From Deinandra increscens subsp. villosa (lineage: Eukaryota > Streptophyta > Magnoliopsida > Asterales > Asteraceae): a stretch of 64,000 nt of DNA. Positions 46,618-58,246 of the stretch are shown here, piece after piece (the stretch's first letter is position 1; each line of letters opens with the position of its first letter). The stretch spans positions 9,686,871 to 9,750,870 of the forward strand of contig JBCNJP010000017.1 of assembly GCA_039602395.1 (NCBI GenBank), in the 5' to 3' direction. Both the position numbers and the translations under genes were made by a program. Under the pieces are notes generated by a model. The model was not told the origin of the DNA and ran no database searches. It worked only from the letters and a program-made list of their open reading frames with translations.

Positions 46618-47892
46618 GAAGCTGGTACTCAATTTTTGATAAAGGTAAGGACTCTTTTGATTTTGTAGTGGTAACTGATTCTATTTCACTTAACACTTAT
46701 CCAACAAGAAAACAATCTCACCTTTTGAATTCATGTCATACTCACAAATCTTTTATCATATAATTATATGAAGATGTCATTTCCTAAAGATGCATTGTGA
46801 TAGAAATGTCAGGTTGTACTATTGTTATTCTGCCAACCATGAGGAAACCCAGGGGAAGAAAGGTTATGTCATCTCCTATTACAGAACATGCTTTAAAAAT
46901 TGAGTGAGAAGTCTTGCTTCTTTTCATTGTGTATGTAGTGTTGTATGGTATGAATTAGAAGTTTTGGGGGGCATAATTCATCCATCTTATTTTCTCCTTA
47001 CAAAGATCAGTAACTTTGAATGGTGTTTTACAAGTCAACAACTAACAATGGTGTACATATGACTTTTAATGCGTGAGATTTCTCTTCATTGCTCTTGATT
47101 TGAGCTTAGCTGCTGAAACTTTTACTATAAGTCTTTTAAATTTGAAATTATGTCTCTTCAACTATGATGCACTCTGTCTAAAAAAGAGCAAATGTATGCA
47201 TTTATCAATATAGATTAGTTTTATTTTCATTCTTTTTTTTACTATAACTAATTTCTCATTTAATTCTCAAATAATTTTTTAATAGAAAATTGAATCATCA
47301 GGATACTATTTTGGGGCCTCAGTTTGTTGGAAATATATGCAAGTGTGATGAAATGGTGTGGTGAAGACTAATATGCTTTCCTTTTTGTATAGTCGCAAGT
47401 TTGAATCCCTTGAACATGTTTGTATTCTTTTCTTTTGACATGTATTTTGATCCAAGGAACTTTTGTATTCTTTTCACTTTTTTTTTCTTTTGACATTATA
47501 TATTTTGATCCAAGGAAGTGCTTTGTGTTTTTTTTTTCACAGTTCCTTTCCTTTGACATGTTCATATTTTTTATTTTTTTTTCTTTCTTACTGATTTCTC
47601 AATGAAAAATATAAATTGAGAGTACTAATTCAAGAAAAAATTAAAAGAGGGCCTCAAATTTTTACTACATCTCAGGCCTCTCAAATGGTTAAGCCGCTCC
47701 TGAATTTTCAATGTGGCTAAACGTGCTTGTACCGCACTATAAATTGTCGTTGTGCCGTATTGCGCTAACAGAAAAAATATTGCGTTGTAAATTGTCATCG
47801 ACGCATAACGTACGAAAGTAAAACAACTAATGTGCTATAAACTATCGTCCGCCACAACGCGCGGGTACCCAACTAGTATATATATATATATA

Positions 47893-48665
47893 GAGAGAGT
47901 AAGGATCATGTGAAAACAACTTTTATTGCGAAAACACGAAAACAAATATTAAAACCTTTATAACTTTTTCATACGTTAATATTTTTTAAAAAATTTTGCA
48001 CCAAAATCCTTAAAATTATGTTAACTTTATTTCTGGAAAAAAATTTAAAAAAATCAAAAATTTTTTAAAAATTATTATTGCACAGGTGCAATAATTTTTT
48101 TTATTATTATTATTGCACATATGCAATAATATTAAAACCTTTATAACTTTTTCATATGTTAAATTTTTTTATAAAAAATTGCACTATAAATCTTATAATT
48201 CTTTTATCTTTAATTCTGGAGAAAATTAAAAAAAAAATTCTACGTTTTTAAAAAAAATTTATTATTGCACATGTGCAATAAAAAAATTATTATTGCACAT
48301 GTGCAATAATATTAAAACCTCTATAATTTTTTCATACGTTAATATTTTTGATAAAAAATTATACCATAGATCTTATAATTCTGTTATCTTTAATTGTTGA
48401 AAAATTTTAAAAAAAAATTAATGTTTTTTTGTTAATATTGCACATGTGTAATATAATTAATACGTATTATTGCACATGTGCAATAATAAAAAAAAAATCA
48501 CGAAATTTTATATGTTTAATTTTTTTCCCAGAATTAAAGGTGACATAATTTTAAGACTTTTGGTGCAAATTTTTTAAAAAATTATTAACGTATGAGGAAG
48601 TTATAGAGGTTTTAATATTTGTTTTCGTGTTTTCGCAATAACATCTTGTTTTTATTTAATCCTTC

Positions 48666-48669
<4 letters not shown>
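47893..48669. mobile_element. TA-flanked MITE with CACATGTG palindromes, copy 2
   Basis: Same family as 41705-42460: taaggatcatgtgaaaacaa at the left, inverted as gttttcgtgttttcgcaata and taatcctt at the right, with long inverted arms. The interior repeats the palindrome tattgcacatgtgcaata or close variants about six times (48080-48485). Confidence 0.75.

Positions 48670-48711
<42 letters not shown>
48670..48711. repeat. (TA)n microsatellite
   Basis: About 40 bp of TA repeat between the MITE and the next segment, which starts gagtggagttaggctacatc. Confidence 0.9.
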
Positions 48712-48713
<2 letters not shown>

Positions 48714-49028
48714 TGGAGTTAGGCTACATCCATCTAAAATGCTACATCCGATGCGGACGCACCTGGGGCGTCTGATCAGTTTAATCTACGGCTGGGATAA
48801 AACAAGGGTGTAATGTGTAACTTTAATTAGATTTTATGCGCGCAGATTTGGAAACGAGCGTCAGGAAGGGCAAAATAGTCAAATGGCGTATTATATTTTT
48901 TTAATAATCTTTAAAAAACGAAATTCAAACTCGCAGGCACTAACCGCTGAAGCGAAAAATCAGCTCTCCATATACGCAAAAGATTCCACGAAATCAGTTG
49001 ACGGAAAATCATTATAATCAAAACATCG
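48712..49028 (+). promoter_or_regulatory. Upstream region of the Ulp1-like gene, possibly an element terminus
   Basis: It starts abruptly after (TA)n with gttaggctacatccatctaa and a repeated gctacatcc; this resembles the terminus of a repeat element more than host DNA. The last 80 bp form the presumed leader of the gene starting at 49029. No TATA box stands out. Confidence 0.35.
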
Positions 49029-50028
49029 ATGGCGGAAATACTCAAAACATACGAAAGTAAGTCGAATTTTGTTGATACATTGATAATCAAATTTCACTGG
49101 AAATTGTATATTGTTGAAAGTTCTTGGCGTTAAATTTCTGCTTGATTTTTGATCTTCCAGGGAAAATAAAAGAGGAAACCGATGAACCATTGAGTGTAGG
49201 GACGCAGGGAAGGAAGAAATTAATCGCTGTCAAAGGTGTATTATGTCTGTTTCTTGTTTATATATACTAATTGTGGTGTTTATTATTTTATAAGAACTTT
49301 ACTCAACAATGGTGCTATTGAAACCCTAGACCTAACGGTTCTAATTGACGGGCATGATTGGGAGGTTCCATAACAGATTAGTGGTAATACGTTTGTTAGT
49401 TAGAATATGTTTAGATCTAATATTTGGTTGTTAGGGCTATTATACATGGAACACATGATTAACCTGTTTAAAAACACAAATGTTAGACACTGTAGTGTGG
49501 TGGTTTAACAATGATGATAGAGTATCATTATTCAAAACAATTTGATATAAGTTAGTATCTTGGTGTGCATACCTTAATTGGGATATATTAAATATGGTGT
49601 TTTTATGGTGATGGGGTTGTTTCTTCTTCTTTGTATTTAATTGTTTATACCTCAAAATAGGGAAAGGCAAGCGTAAGAGCTCTCGTATAGCGAACAAAAC
49701 TTCATCTCGCTACACAAACACACCAGATACACCAATTGTTCTGGATTGTGGGGTCTTTGTCATGCGGCACCTGGAAACGTACTTTGGTACAGGTGTGGAA
49801 GGTTGGGATTGTGGGTTGTCTGAAGAGGGCGAATCGCAACAAAGACAGCTGAATAGGCTAAGGATAAAATACACCGCAAAGATGCTTTTGCACCCGGCAA
49901 ACAGACACAAAGAGGATGTGATCAATGATATGAAGAAATATTTGAGGTTACCTACGGATGTCAAACGTGGGTTGCACGAAGTAGCTAATGAAAAAATCAA
50001 GGCTAGGACTTCAGAGTATATTGCATGA
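49029..50028 (+). CDS. Ulp1-like (C48 peptidase) C-terminal domain protein, three exons
   Basis: Exons 49029-49056, 49161-49235 and 49661-50028 join in frame through GT-AG introns to 156 codons plus TGA. The start is MAEILKTYERKIKEE. A basic, probably nuclear-targeting, stretch follows (GKGKRKSSRIANK). Then PIVLDCGVFVMRHLETYFG appears; DCGVF..RHLE is the part of Ulp1/SENP-type cysteine proteases that contains the catalytic Cys. The C-terminus (YTAKMLLHPANRHKEDVIND) also resembles the tail of plant Ulp1-like proteins. The His and Asp of the triad and the usual Gln before the DCG motif are missing, as is most of the ~200-residue domain, so peptidase activity is unlikely. Such domains occur both in SUMO proteases and in transposon-borne genes (for example KAONASHI MULEs), so host gene or element gene is undecided. 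Intact frame and splice sites argue for a recently functional gene. Confidence 0.7.
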
Positions 50029-50477
50029 AACTTAATTTAGAAAATGGTGAGCATGTAAAACACCATAGTCTTTGAAGAGCATCCTGTTTTGTTTATTTAT
50101 TTATGGTCAAATTACTTTGTTAGACTTGTTTGAACTATTTTAAGTTATGTTCGAACTTTTATATCGACCTTAAACTAGTTGTTTATTATTGTTACTTGCA
50201 AAAAGAATACAAATAAAATAAATAAATTAATCCAACCCAATATAAAATTTTAATTGCTAAAAATGAATAAAAAAAAATAAACCAAACTGATTACCTGTAA
50301 GGGAATCTAATAATTACCTGTACAACAAATCTGAAAACAAATCGTAGTCAAAACTAAATTATAAATTAATAAGATAAAGTTTTTCATTGCTAATATTTAA
50401 AAAACATCATACATATATAGATAGATAAAACATCATTACAAAAAAGACATAGAACATATAAAACATAAAAAACACTC
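50029..50477. other. Intergenic region between convergent genes
   Basis: AT-rich 3' flanks of the Ulp1-like gene and of the minus-strand 105-residue gene. Nothing else recognised. Confidence 0.5.
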
Positions 50478-50795
50478 CTAAACCAGAGACTTCATGAACT
50501 CCATCTTCAATTTCTCCGATGCAATGATTCGCTTCACTATCTTCGAGAGAAGATCTAGAAGCTGCTGATCTTGAATCTTCTCCTTAATTTTGTGCTCTAT
50601 AGCAAGGTTCCTGACACTGCTTGAAGGGAGGTCAGCCAAAACCCCTTTGACTTCGTTGCGGGATACATCTGACGCTGCGAGAAGATCTTTCAAGGATAAA
50701 AGACTAGCAAACATATCTTCGTCGACCTTGTACATATCTAAAACAATGTCAAATATATCTATCTTTGCGGGATCTTTAGATGATGAAGACGCCAT
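50478..50795 (-). CDS. 105-residue helical protein, unrecognised
   Basis: Begins MASSSSKDPAKIDIFDIVLD and ends KLKMEFMKSLV. The first in-frame ATG further upstream lies before the presumed TATA box (tatataaag on the minus strand, about 50870), so I chose the inner start at 50795, which has an A at -3. The protein looks fully helical and charged, without Cys-based motifs, membrane segment or signal peptide. It is divergently arranged with the 113-residue gene, about 390 bp between start codons, and convergent with the Ulp1-like gene. Protein-like composition, a Ser-rich MASSSS start shared with its neighbour, and a promoter-like upstream support a real gene. Function unknown. Confidence 0.55.
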   Translation of the reverse strand: MASSSSKDPAKIDIFDIVLDMYKVDEDMFASLLSLKDLLAASDVSRNEVKGVLADLPSSSVRNLAIEHKIKEKIQDQQLLDLLSKIVKRIIASEKLKMEFMKSLV

Positions 50796-51184
50796 TGATA
50801 AAAATATAGGAAAATATAAATTTTTGGGGTGGGGTGGAGGCGATGTGATGAAAAGGCTAACCCTAATGCTCTTTATATAGGCATATTGGGGCTCGAAAAA
50901 AGAGTACGAAAACAGACAATCAACCGCCAAATAGAAAAAAAAGAATAATAATTATATCAAATAATCAACTTAATTAAAAGTTGACAGTTGTCATAAGGAC
51001 GCGCATGATGACGCCACTGACGGAAAATGAACAGTTACCCGCCTCTTTTACCGCGCTATCACATCGCCATATTAATTGCCCCGTTAAACACACACTGAAC
51101 CCCTGGTTATATATTGAAGCCTCTATAAACGCCATAACCACTTCCGAAACCAGAAAATTACATATAAAATACACCAAAAAAACA
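50796..51184. promoter_or_regulatory. Bidirectional promoter region between two small genes
   Basis: TATA-like boxes point outward on both strands: ctttatatagg on the left (minus-strand sense, about 50870) and ggttatatattg on the right (plus, about 51103). The centre carries GC-richer DNA with gacgcgcatgatgacgccac, which includes a TGACG-type motif. Confidence 0.5.
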
Positions 51185-51526
51185 ATGGCGTCCCCGTCCT
51201 CATCGTCGGCAACCGAAGTGAAAGAAATGGTGGTTAAGCACCACAACACCCAAGTCTTCAATGTCCATCGTCAATTGCGTTCAGAACTTATCAAACTACA
51301 TGTTCTGGCGGGCATGAACGAGGTTACGGACGCCAGAGTGAGGCTGAATGCTATGATACTCCCCGAAACATCTCGTCAAAAGGCAACAATCTCGTACCTG
51401 AAGAAGCAGGAAGAACTGGATGATGAAATCAACACTTTGTTGCAGGAGGCAATAAAGTTGGAGGTGTCAATACAGAAGAAGAAGGAGATGGCGGTTTTGG
51501 AACTAGTGGAGAAGTGGGAAGGTTAG
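51185..51526 (+). CDS. 113-residue coiled-coil protein, unrecognised
   Basis: Starts MASPSSSSATEVKEMVVKHH, continues with helical segments (NVHRQLRSELIKLHVLAGMN) and ends in a likely coiled coil (YLKKQEELDDEINTLLQEAI, later KKKEMAVLELVEKWEG). The inner ATG at 51185 was chosen: it follows aaaaaaaca and the TATA-like box by about 75 bp, and the longer open frame upstream is leader-like. No family recognised. The LTR element at 51647 inserted 120 bp after its stop, so its terminator may be affected. Confidence 0.6.
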   Translation: MASPSSSSATEVKEMVVKHHNTQVFNVHRQLRSELIKLHVLAGMNEVTDARVRLNAMILPETSRQKATISYLKKQEELDDEINTLLQEAIKLEVSIQKKKEMAVLELVEKWEG

Positions 51527-51641
51527 GTTGTTTATTTGATATTAATATTATTATTATTATTAGTATGTTTATGTTATTATTAACTAAGTTTTGGTTAGAA
51601 AGAATCTGAAACATTGTAATTCCTTTTTTTTTTTTTTGGAA

Positions 51642-51646
51642 GTATG
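51642..51646. other. Presumed left target-site duplication of the LARD-like element
   Basis: gtatg directly before the LTR. The matching right copy would lie in the N run that starts at 61341, so it cannot be checked here. Confidence 0.4.
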
Positions 51647-54600
51647 TGTGACGCCCACTCCCAGTCTTGGTTCCAGGAGGGGTCACGTGTCGGATTTACT
51701 CATGAACACATGGTACAACAGAGATAACTAAGCAGCGGAAATTAAAAACTTTTCATTTATATATATAACGAGTTACAATAGTAAGGAAGATAATAACATA
51801 ATCTATAACTAGATCTTATCTATAGCTATGCCAGTCTATTACCGAGTCATTCCTGATAGCTTGCCCATCTAATCTGCCCTTGCTAGAGCCCTTCCCTTGC
51901 TACTTTAAACATCACTGATACCTGACATACATGCTTTTAAAGGTCAGCTTACGCTGGTGAGTTCTAAGTATTTTAAAACTTTTACCTTTACCTTGAAAGG
52001 CTACTTCAAACATTTGGGCCTAACGGCCCCTTTCTTTATAAACATTTAATAGGTATAAAACATGACAGAATTATACCAAAACATTTAAACATTCAGTATT
52101 AGAAATCATTTAATACTCTAAAACATACCTCAAACATTTGGGCCTAACGGCCCCTTCTTTATAAACATTTGACAGGTATAAAGCATAACAGGATTATACC
52201 AAAACATTTAACTCATCAGTATTAAAAATCATTTAATACTCTAAAATACCTAGGGCCTCCGTGACCCATCCTCTGTGCAAATAATCATTACGTATAATAA
52301 AGTCATACGAAACATTATAAGCAAAACCTCTTTTTACTAAGCATTGTCTATCCTCTGGGACTACGCTTAGTCCTTTCGGTTGGCCGTCGCCTCCCGACCT
52401 CTTGAGTAACCGTCGTTACTCCAGTGGCTTCATTTCCACTGCTTGGATTGTACAACCCCCCTCTTACCAGACAATCTGTGCTTAGATTAAAACTTCTTTA
52501 AAATAACCCCAAGGGCCATTTCCTTTATCCTCAAAAACTCATTTTCCTCTTTTGAAACTTTTCTTTAAAAGTTTAACTTCTTTATTACCCGTTCATTATA
52601 ACCTTCCAGAAAAGAGTAATAACAGGTAATAATAACTTTAAAACATTTATAAGTATTATAACTTTTTCACGTATGTGTATCAACACAAAACAAGTAAAGG
52701 CATCTCAAATACTTTTCAAGTAAACAGTTGAATATATATCGTTGCATGTATATCAGCCCAAAAACATTAAAAACTTTAAAACATTTAAAAGTGGGCTCAT
52801 AGAACTCACCTTATTCTCTTAAGCAGTTAATTCAGAGAAAATCTCCGCAATGCCTTCCAATTAAACCTCTTGACGGGTCGTGAAACGAGTCCGAATAATC
52901 AAAATAATAAAGTTGTCCGTTCTTGACAAACGAATAGTCCTTCCCGACTATTTTCTCGTCACGAGCATTTCCTCGTTGTCGGTTTGTCGTTTGGACCTCG
53001 TTACGCCACCGAAACGTCGCCCGAAAGTGAAGACGAGTTTTATTAACGTCAATAGTTTACGCCCCGATTGCCGCCACCGTGGACCACCGTCAACGACCGT
53101 CGACCACCGCAACCATTCTTTGTAATCCTGGTAGTTCACTACCGTTGCCGGCATCGCCCGCCGTTAACCGCTCATCACCGAATCTTAATCGAAAAAGAGG
53201 GTGCTAAACCGGGTTTGCCGGGTTTTGAGTTCAAACCAGTGCTAAACAACCATCATCACCTTTACCTTCTACCACCTTCTACCGTACTGACCCCGTTCCG
53301 GTGGCTCACCGTCGTCGGAGTTCGGGCAAAACAGCAGGTCGCCGGCGTAGGAGGCTGCGAGCTGCTGGGTGTACTTATTGTCGTGACCAACTCGCCGGAG
53401 ATGTGACGGAGGGAACAGGAGATGCGGCTGAGCTCGAAGGGGTCACCGGAGCATTGCTGGGTTTACAGGTGGGTCGGAGAACGTCGGGAGGTCGCCGGTT
53501 TTGTGGAGTCACCGGGAAAACGAAGAGAACGAGGGAGGAACGGGGGTGCTACTGGTCGCCGGTGGGAACGTCGGAGAGAGGGGAGACTCGCCGGGTTCGC
53601 CTGGGTCAGCTCGCCGGAATATCGAAGAGGGAGAGGGAGACTAGGTGCGCCAGTGTAGCCGGCCGGAACAATGGAGCAGGGGTGCGAGGTCCTTCCGCCG
53701 GAAAATCGAAGAGAGAGGGCTGGGATTGGTTGCCGGCTTCTCTTCTCTCTCTCTCTTCTTTCTTTCTATTTTTTTTTTGTCGCATGCATCCTCCTTCTGA
53801 TTTCAAATATGAGTTATATAATTTGTGTGTGTGCATTTGAATTGCAAAGAATGTGTGTGTATTTATACAATGAATTGAATCATAAAATTCTTACACGTAC
53901 ATTGCTGAGATATCAAAATATTCGCTGAATCATATGATTAATTTGACACATAACAGACGTGAAGTAAGGAACAAGTATTCACATATTTAATGTGGTATAA
54001 GATTATTAAGTAGGCATTATACCGCGATATTTAACCTTCTAAATAATCTAATATTTTGAAAAAAATTCCCGAACATCTAAAATATTACGGGGGTCCAATA
54101 AATATTCTTTGGTTGTAACGTAAACTGCTGAACGTTTAGTTAATATATTCGGTAGAGGGCTCGTGTCCAATCGGTGTTGCGATCGCGGCCGTTTTATGAA
54201 CCGAATACGTTTTCTCGACTGAAATATTCAATAAATATTATAATAATTATTTATACTTTGCTTAGTCACTAAAACTATCTCGAACGGCTAACCGAACTTA
54301 TTTTGATTAATATCGCGTAACAATGACGGTTACCGACTTTACCGTTTTTCGTGCCGGACGTTGAAATTATATTTTATAACGATTATAAATCAAGTATTTA
54401 GCAATACCTGATATTATGTTTTCTACTCGAAGTTATTTTAGTGACGTTCGTGCTTAATCACGGTTTATTACAAACCGGGCCTAAATCACTATTTCGCGTT
54501 TTCCCGCTTCGTTATAACTCAGGTTTAAGATCCGTCTGCGCCTACGATCTTTATTTTTCGTTATTTATCATATTCTATAATTTCGCCTTTTGACGTTTCC

Positions 54601-54743
54601 TCGAACTTCGTGCCGAATATTCGTACGTGAATCGTGACGTTTCTCCATTATACGTATATATATATTATATCACATATATTTCAGCTACTTAACAAATATA
54701 GCACATATATATAACTAAGGTCATGAAATTTTGGGGTGTTACA
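51647..54743 (-). repeat. 3' LTR of the LARD-like element
   Basis: On the minus strand it runs from TGTAACACCCC to GGGCGTCACA. A GC-rich block (about 53050-53760) repeats the word CGCCGG and close variants on both strands; it is probably the transcribed leader because a TATA-like element on the minus strand (about 53813-53821) lies just upstream of it. A direct repeat, aaacatttgggcctaacggc, occurs twice (52010 and 52132). Long open frames in the GC-rich block reflect composition. Confidence 0.92.
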
Positions 54744-54763
54744 ACTCTACCCCCCTTAAAAAG
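54744..54763 (-). promoter_or_regulatory. Polypurine tract of the LARD-like element
   Basis: On the minus strand CTTTTTAAGGGGGGTAGAGT directly precedes the LTR start. Confidence 0.85.
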
Positions 54764-57700
54764 GTTTCGTCCTCGAAACTTACTCAAACTATTGTTTAAC
54801 TCACAATGAGTTCATTACCTTTTCACCTTTCTTCCCTTTCCCGGATTAATCCGGAAACTTTTCTATGCATCTAATGCATCCATATCTTATGAACCACTAG
54901 GTTTCTAGGTTACGATTTTAACATCGTAACAAACTTTCTATGACCATCTATCATTTAACTCTATTACCTATAAGGTAATACTTTAACTATTCTATTCACA
55001 AATCATGTTCACAATTAGAATGTGAACCGCATTTCTATAACTGTTGCTGGTACTTTTAGGAACGTATCCCTAACGAATAGTCTAGCTAATGATTTGAGAG
55101 AATACGTTTCTCAAAATAAAGGAACTCTTCCTTTTATCAATCACATACTATCTAGGTGGTGTCATAACTCTTTAGCTTTATATAGGGTAGCCTGATTATG
55201 AATCCCACCGGAATTTGCTTCGAATTTCCTAAGGTTGAAATTCGTCGCGAAGCTTCTGCATTATGTTTTAACTTTCTGCGTACGTTAAGCATTTATCTGC
55301 ATACCAAAAGATTTGAACTTCTCTTTTGGATATCAACAGTCCCTCAGTCACTTGTTAGTAAGTGATATGTATTCATGAATGCTACTGATTTGTTTTCCAC
55401 AGTGACATGTAGTATCTGCTTGCACAAGACTAATCCTAGTGCCACTTCTGGTTGTATCTCGGGTGTATATATATAGGATATACCAGCGGCGTATCCACCA
55501 CACCCATAATACAACTAGAAGTGTAATGTTACTAGTCTGATGCAGGACGATACTAGTATTCTAACCACAACAAAATCAGTATAATTCATGACTATTTATT
55601 ACTTACTTAGATAACTAGTTTGGACATTCTGCGTACAACCTCATTTGTTTGTTTGCATCTCTTGAGTGTAAATACTATTGCTGCAATTCTCCTTTTCACT
55701 AGGCCTAATCGGTAATGATTTTACCGATGCCTAAGTTAATCCGTTCATTACTTCATTTTACTGATTAGGATTCCAAAAGGACTTGTCATCTTCTTAGTCA
55801 ACCTAATGGCGTTACATCCTTGGAATAGTCTTGTCACCTTCCGACGTAAGATTGTTTATATAGCTTCTTTTGATCTTTATCATTTACTTCCAATGCCTTG
55901 CGCATTCTTCTCCATTCCTCGGGAACTTAGGAGTGTCACTTGTTAGCATGCTCGGTTATGAGATTTCTGGGATTGAAGGAGCGTTCGTCATTCCAGTCAA
56001 CATTACTATGAACTCGTAATGACCATTTTGCTTCTGAAAAGCCATTCTCTTTCTAGGCTCACTTTTGATCCTTTAGCTAGTGCTAATCTGATCTCAGATT
56101 TCGAGTCGACCTCCGAGAATCATCTTGTTCCTCGTAATTGGTTGAATGGTTTGTTGGTCTGTGGCGAAGGATATCTGCTTCTCAGCTTCATTATCTTCTT
56201 GCAGTCTACGCATATGCTTGGCTTCCGTCTTTCTCCTTGAAAATGCTGGAGCATCCTAAGGCGATATGTTTGGTCTAAAGGAATCTTCTTGCTTCTGTTG
56301 GAGATAACTCGTACAATGCTTATTGCTTATGGCGTTGCTTTTGTCGTTGCTTCTGGCGTTGCTTCGTGCTGCTCATTGGATTCTCTGGATAATTTGTTTG
56401 GATCTGACACTTCACTGGCACGTTCTTCACTTCTTGGTTTTGCCTCCGAGTCAATGGCATACGTTGAGTATGACTTACCTCTTGACCCATGTACTTCCAC
56501 GTTTTGTAATCTTTACTGCCAAGCCATCACGATGAAGTCAAGCCTTCCTGTTTACGCGTAGCATCCCACGAACCAATTTACTCAACGTCTAAATTTATCT
56601 ATCGTTATCCCTAGCTGGGCATTGATCTTAAGAAGAACATTTGTCAAATACTGATCATTTACTCGCATCGGTGTAATACACTGTGTGACAATTCCTAATA
56701 TCGAATTCAGACTTCTAAGTTTGCCATTGCTGCCAATTTTGAATTGCCAGGCTCATCTGCGTATCAACATTTGTCTTGAGGTTGTCTATCTTGACGTCCT
56801 TGCATTTGTCCCAAGGAAGACGTAATCCTAAGCTGTCTAAGGCAGCTTGATTACGGGATTCCTTGACAATGCTTCTCCAATCCTTATGTTGGAATTCTTC
56901 CTGTGTAGCTCATCCAATCATCGTGTACTTTCATCATGCCATTTGTTAAAGAAATAACATCTCTTAGGACGTAAGTTCTTCTTGGTCTACTCTGGACCTC
57001 CATATTCCTAAGCTTGTGGATTCTTGATCCAGCTTGTGGTGACCTTCATCATCTTTCTTTGAGCCATTCTTAACTTCAACTGCTAGCTTCTGCTTCGAGC
57101 CTTCCGGCCAATCACTTATAGTGATGGTCTTCTTGAAGGTAGCAACGTAGCTTGGAACGTCGTTTCCACTATTCTTGTCATAGCAACTTTCACTTCTCCT
57201 TTACCGTGACATCATCTGTCTTTAATCACGTCTTCAGTTTCCTTGCTTAAGGCGACATTTTAGGCTTGTCTACACCTCTTTTCATCTTCAACGGTTCCTG
57301 AGTTCTCCACATGTAATTCCTATGATTACGTTTTTCGCACATCTGGCTTATCGGCCTTCTTTGTTCAGAAGCTCTCTTAGCCTTCTTGTGGAATTCGTCG
57401 TCATTGTCTTCAAGATCTTTTTCATCCTCGTACCATTTCCGTTTTGTCTTTCATCGAGAATCTATTTCTACCAAAAGTTTCCTCGGGACCAGCTCTACTA
57501 GTGATTGCTTTATTGGACATTCTTCTCGTCAAAGCTTCCGGAAATTTATTAACAATCGATAGCAACGTAACCTTCAATGTTTCTGCCACTATTTCTAACA
57601 TAACGGCTTTCATTTCTTTGCTAAAGGTACTCGTCTTTACTGACATCAGATTTCGTATCGGATGTCCCATTCGCATTTCTATCATGACTATGATTTCTAG

Positions 57701-58230
57701 TCTTCTGATCCTACGATCGAAATAGTCTGACACTTTAGAACTCATGTGACGTGAAGTCTCCAAATTTTGAATTCATGATAATTATATACGTGCACTTATA
57801 TAATTATGATGCGTTCAAAACCCAGTTATTCTCATCACAGTCATCCCTGGTGTTCGTACTATTCCTTTTATTCTTTACCGGAAATTTTAAAACCGGTCCT
57901 TTAAAACTACCTTTCTCTAGGCATTCTTTACAAGTTATTGACCACGTATCTCACTGTCAATTAACCTACCCCGCACTAGGCCACATAACAGTTAGAACCT
58001 ATGATATGTTCATTTGGGTAAAATATCAAATTGCAGTAGCTAATTGCAATCGGGTATTCTCCGTACTCGCATACCTTAAGTTCTACCTCCTATGTTCCTC
58101 GTGCAACATTTTTCCTATGGGCATGACTATCCTGACTGGCATTTACATTCCCTATCTTACCTTACTTTGTTTACCAAGAGTCCTAGTTTAAGTCTAGATA
58201 TCGTGCTAGTATCTAAATCTCTTAAACCAA
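54764..58230 (-). other. Internal region of the LARD-like element, apparently non-coding
   Basis: About 3.5 kb with short open frames on both strands (the longest on the plus strand is about 146 codons at 57751-58191; on the minus strand 113 codons at 57422-57763). None shows YVDD/YLDD, the DCG or DSG protease motif, integrase HHCC or a zinc knuckle. The minus-strand 57422-57763 frame is Met/Arg-rich and might be a decayed gag, but the match is not convincing. Several attcttg/cttcttg-rich phrases recur. Confidence 0.6.
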
Positions 58231-58243
58231 GGCTCTGATACCA
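58231..58243 (-). promoter_or_regulatory. Primer-binding site of the LARD-like element
   Basis: TGGTATCAGAGCC on the minus strand, three bases from the LTR end, complementary to initiator Met tRNA. Confidence 0.92.
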
Positions 58244-58246
58244 ACT

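Larger units (their letters stand above)
42467..47876 (+). mobile_element. Helitron copy B, 5.4 kb, clean ends, non-autonomous
   Basis: It starts TCTATTACTATATATAATG, preceded by A, and ends CTAG (47873-47876), followed by T: the A|T insertion rule of Helitrons. A 3' hairpin, ccgc (47849-47852) with gcgg (47861-47864), lies 8 bases before CTAG. The early part, cttaggggtattttcgtcat, also resembles other plant Helitron 5' ends. There is no Rep/helicase open frame. The same element in inverted, shortened form is at 4614-8773. It carries promoter-like and exon-like cargo. Confidence 0.88.

Noticed and set aside
4614..47876. The large inverted pair 4614-8773 / 42467-47876 as terminal repeats of one 43-kb transposon
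   Set aside because: Each copy has its own Helitron CTAG end and copy B has both ends and the A|T target rule, so they are two separate insertions in opposite orientation.
53301..53840. Arg/Gly-rich open frames in the LTRs (also 59902-60525), up to about 207 codons
   Set aside because: They lie in the GC-rich leader of the LTRs on the strand opposite to element transcription; overlapping long frames exist in several phases, as expected from composition.
57751..58191. 146-codon open frame in the LARD-like internal region
   Set aside because: It is on the strand opposite to the element, hydrophobic by composition, with no recognised domain.
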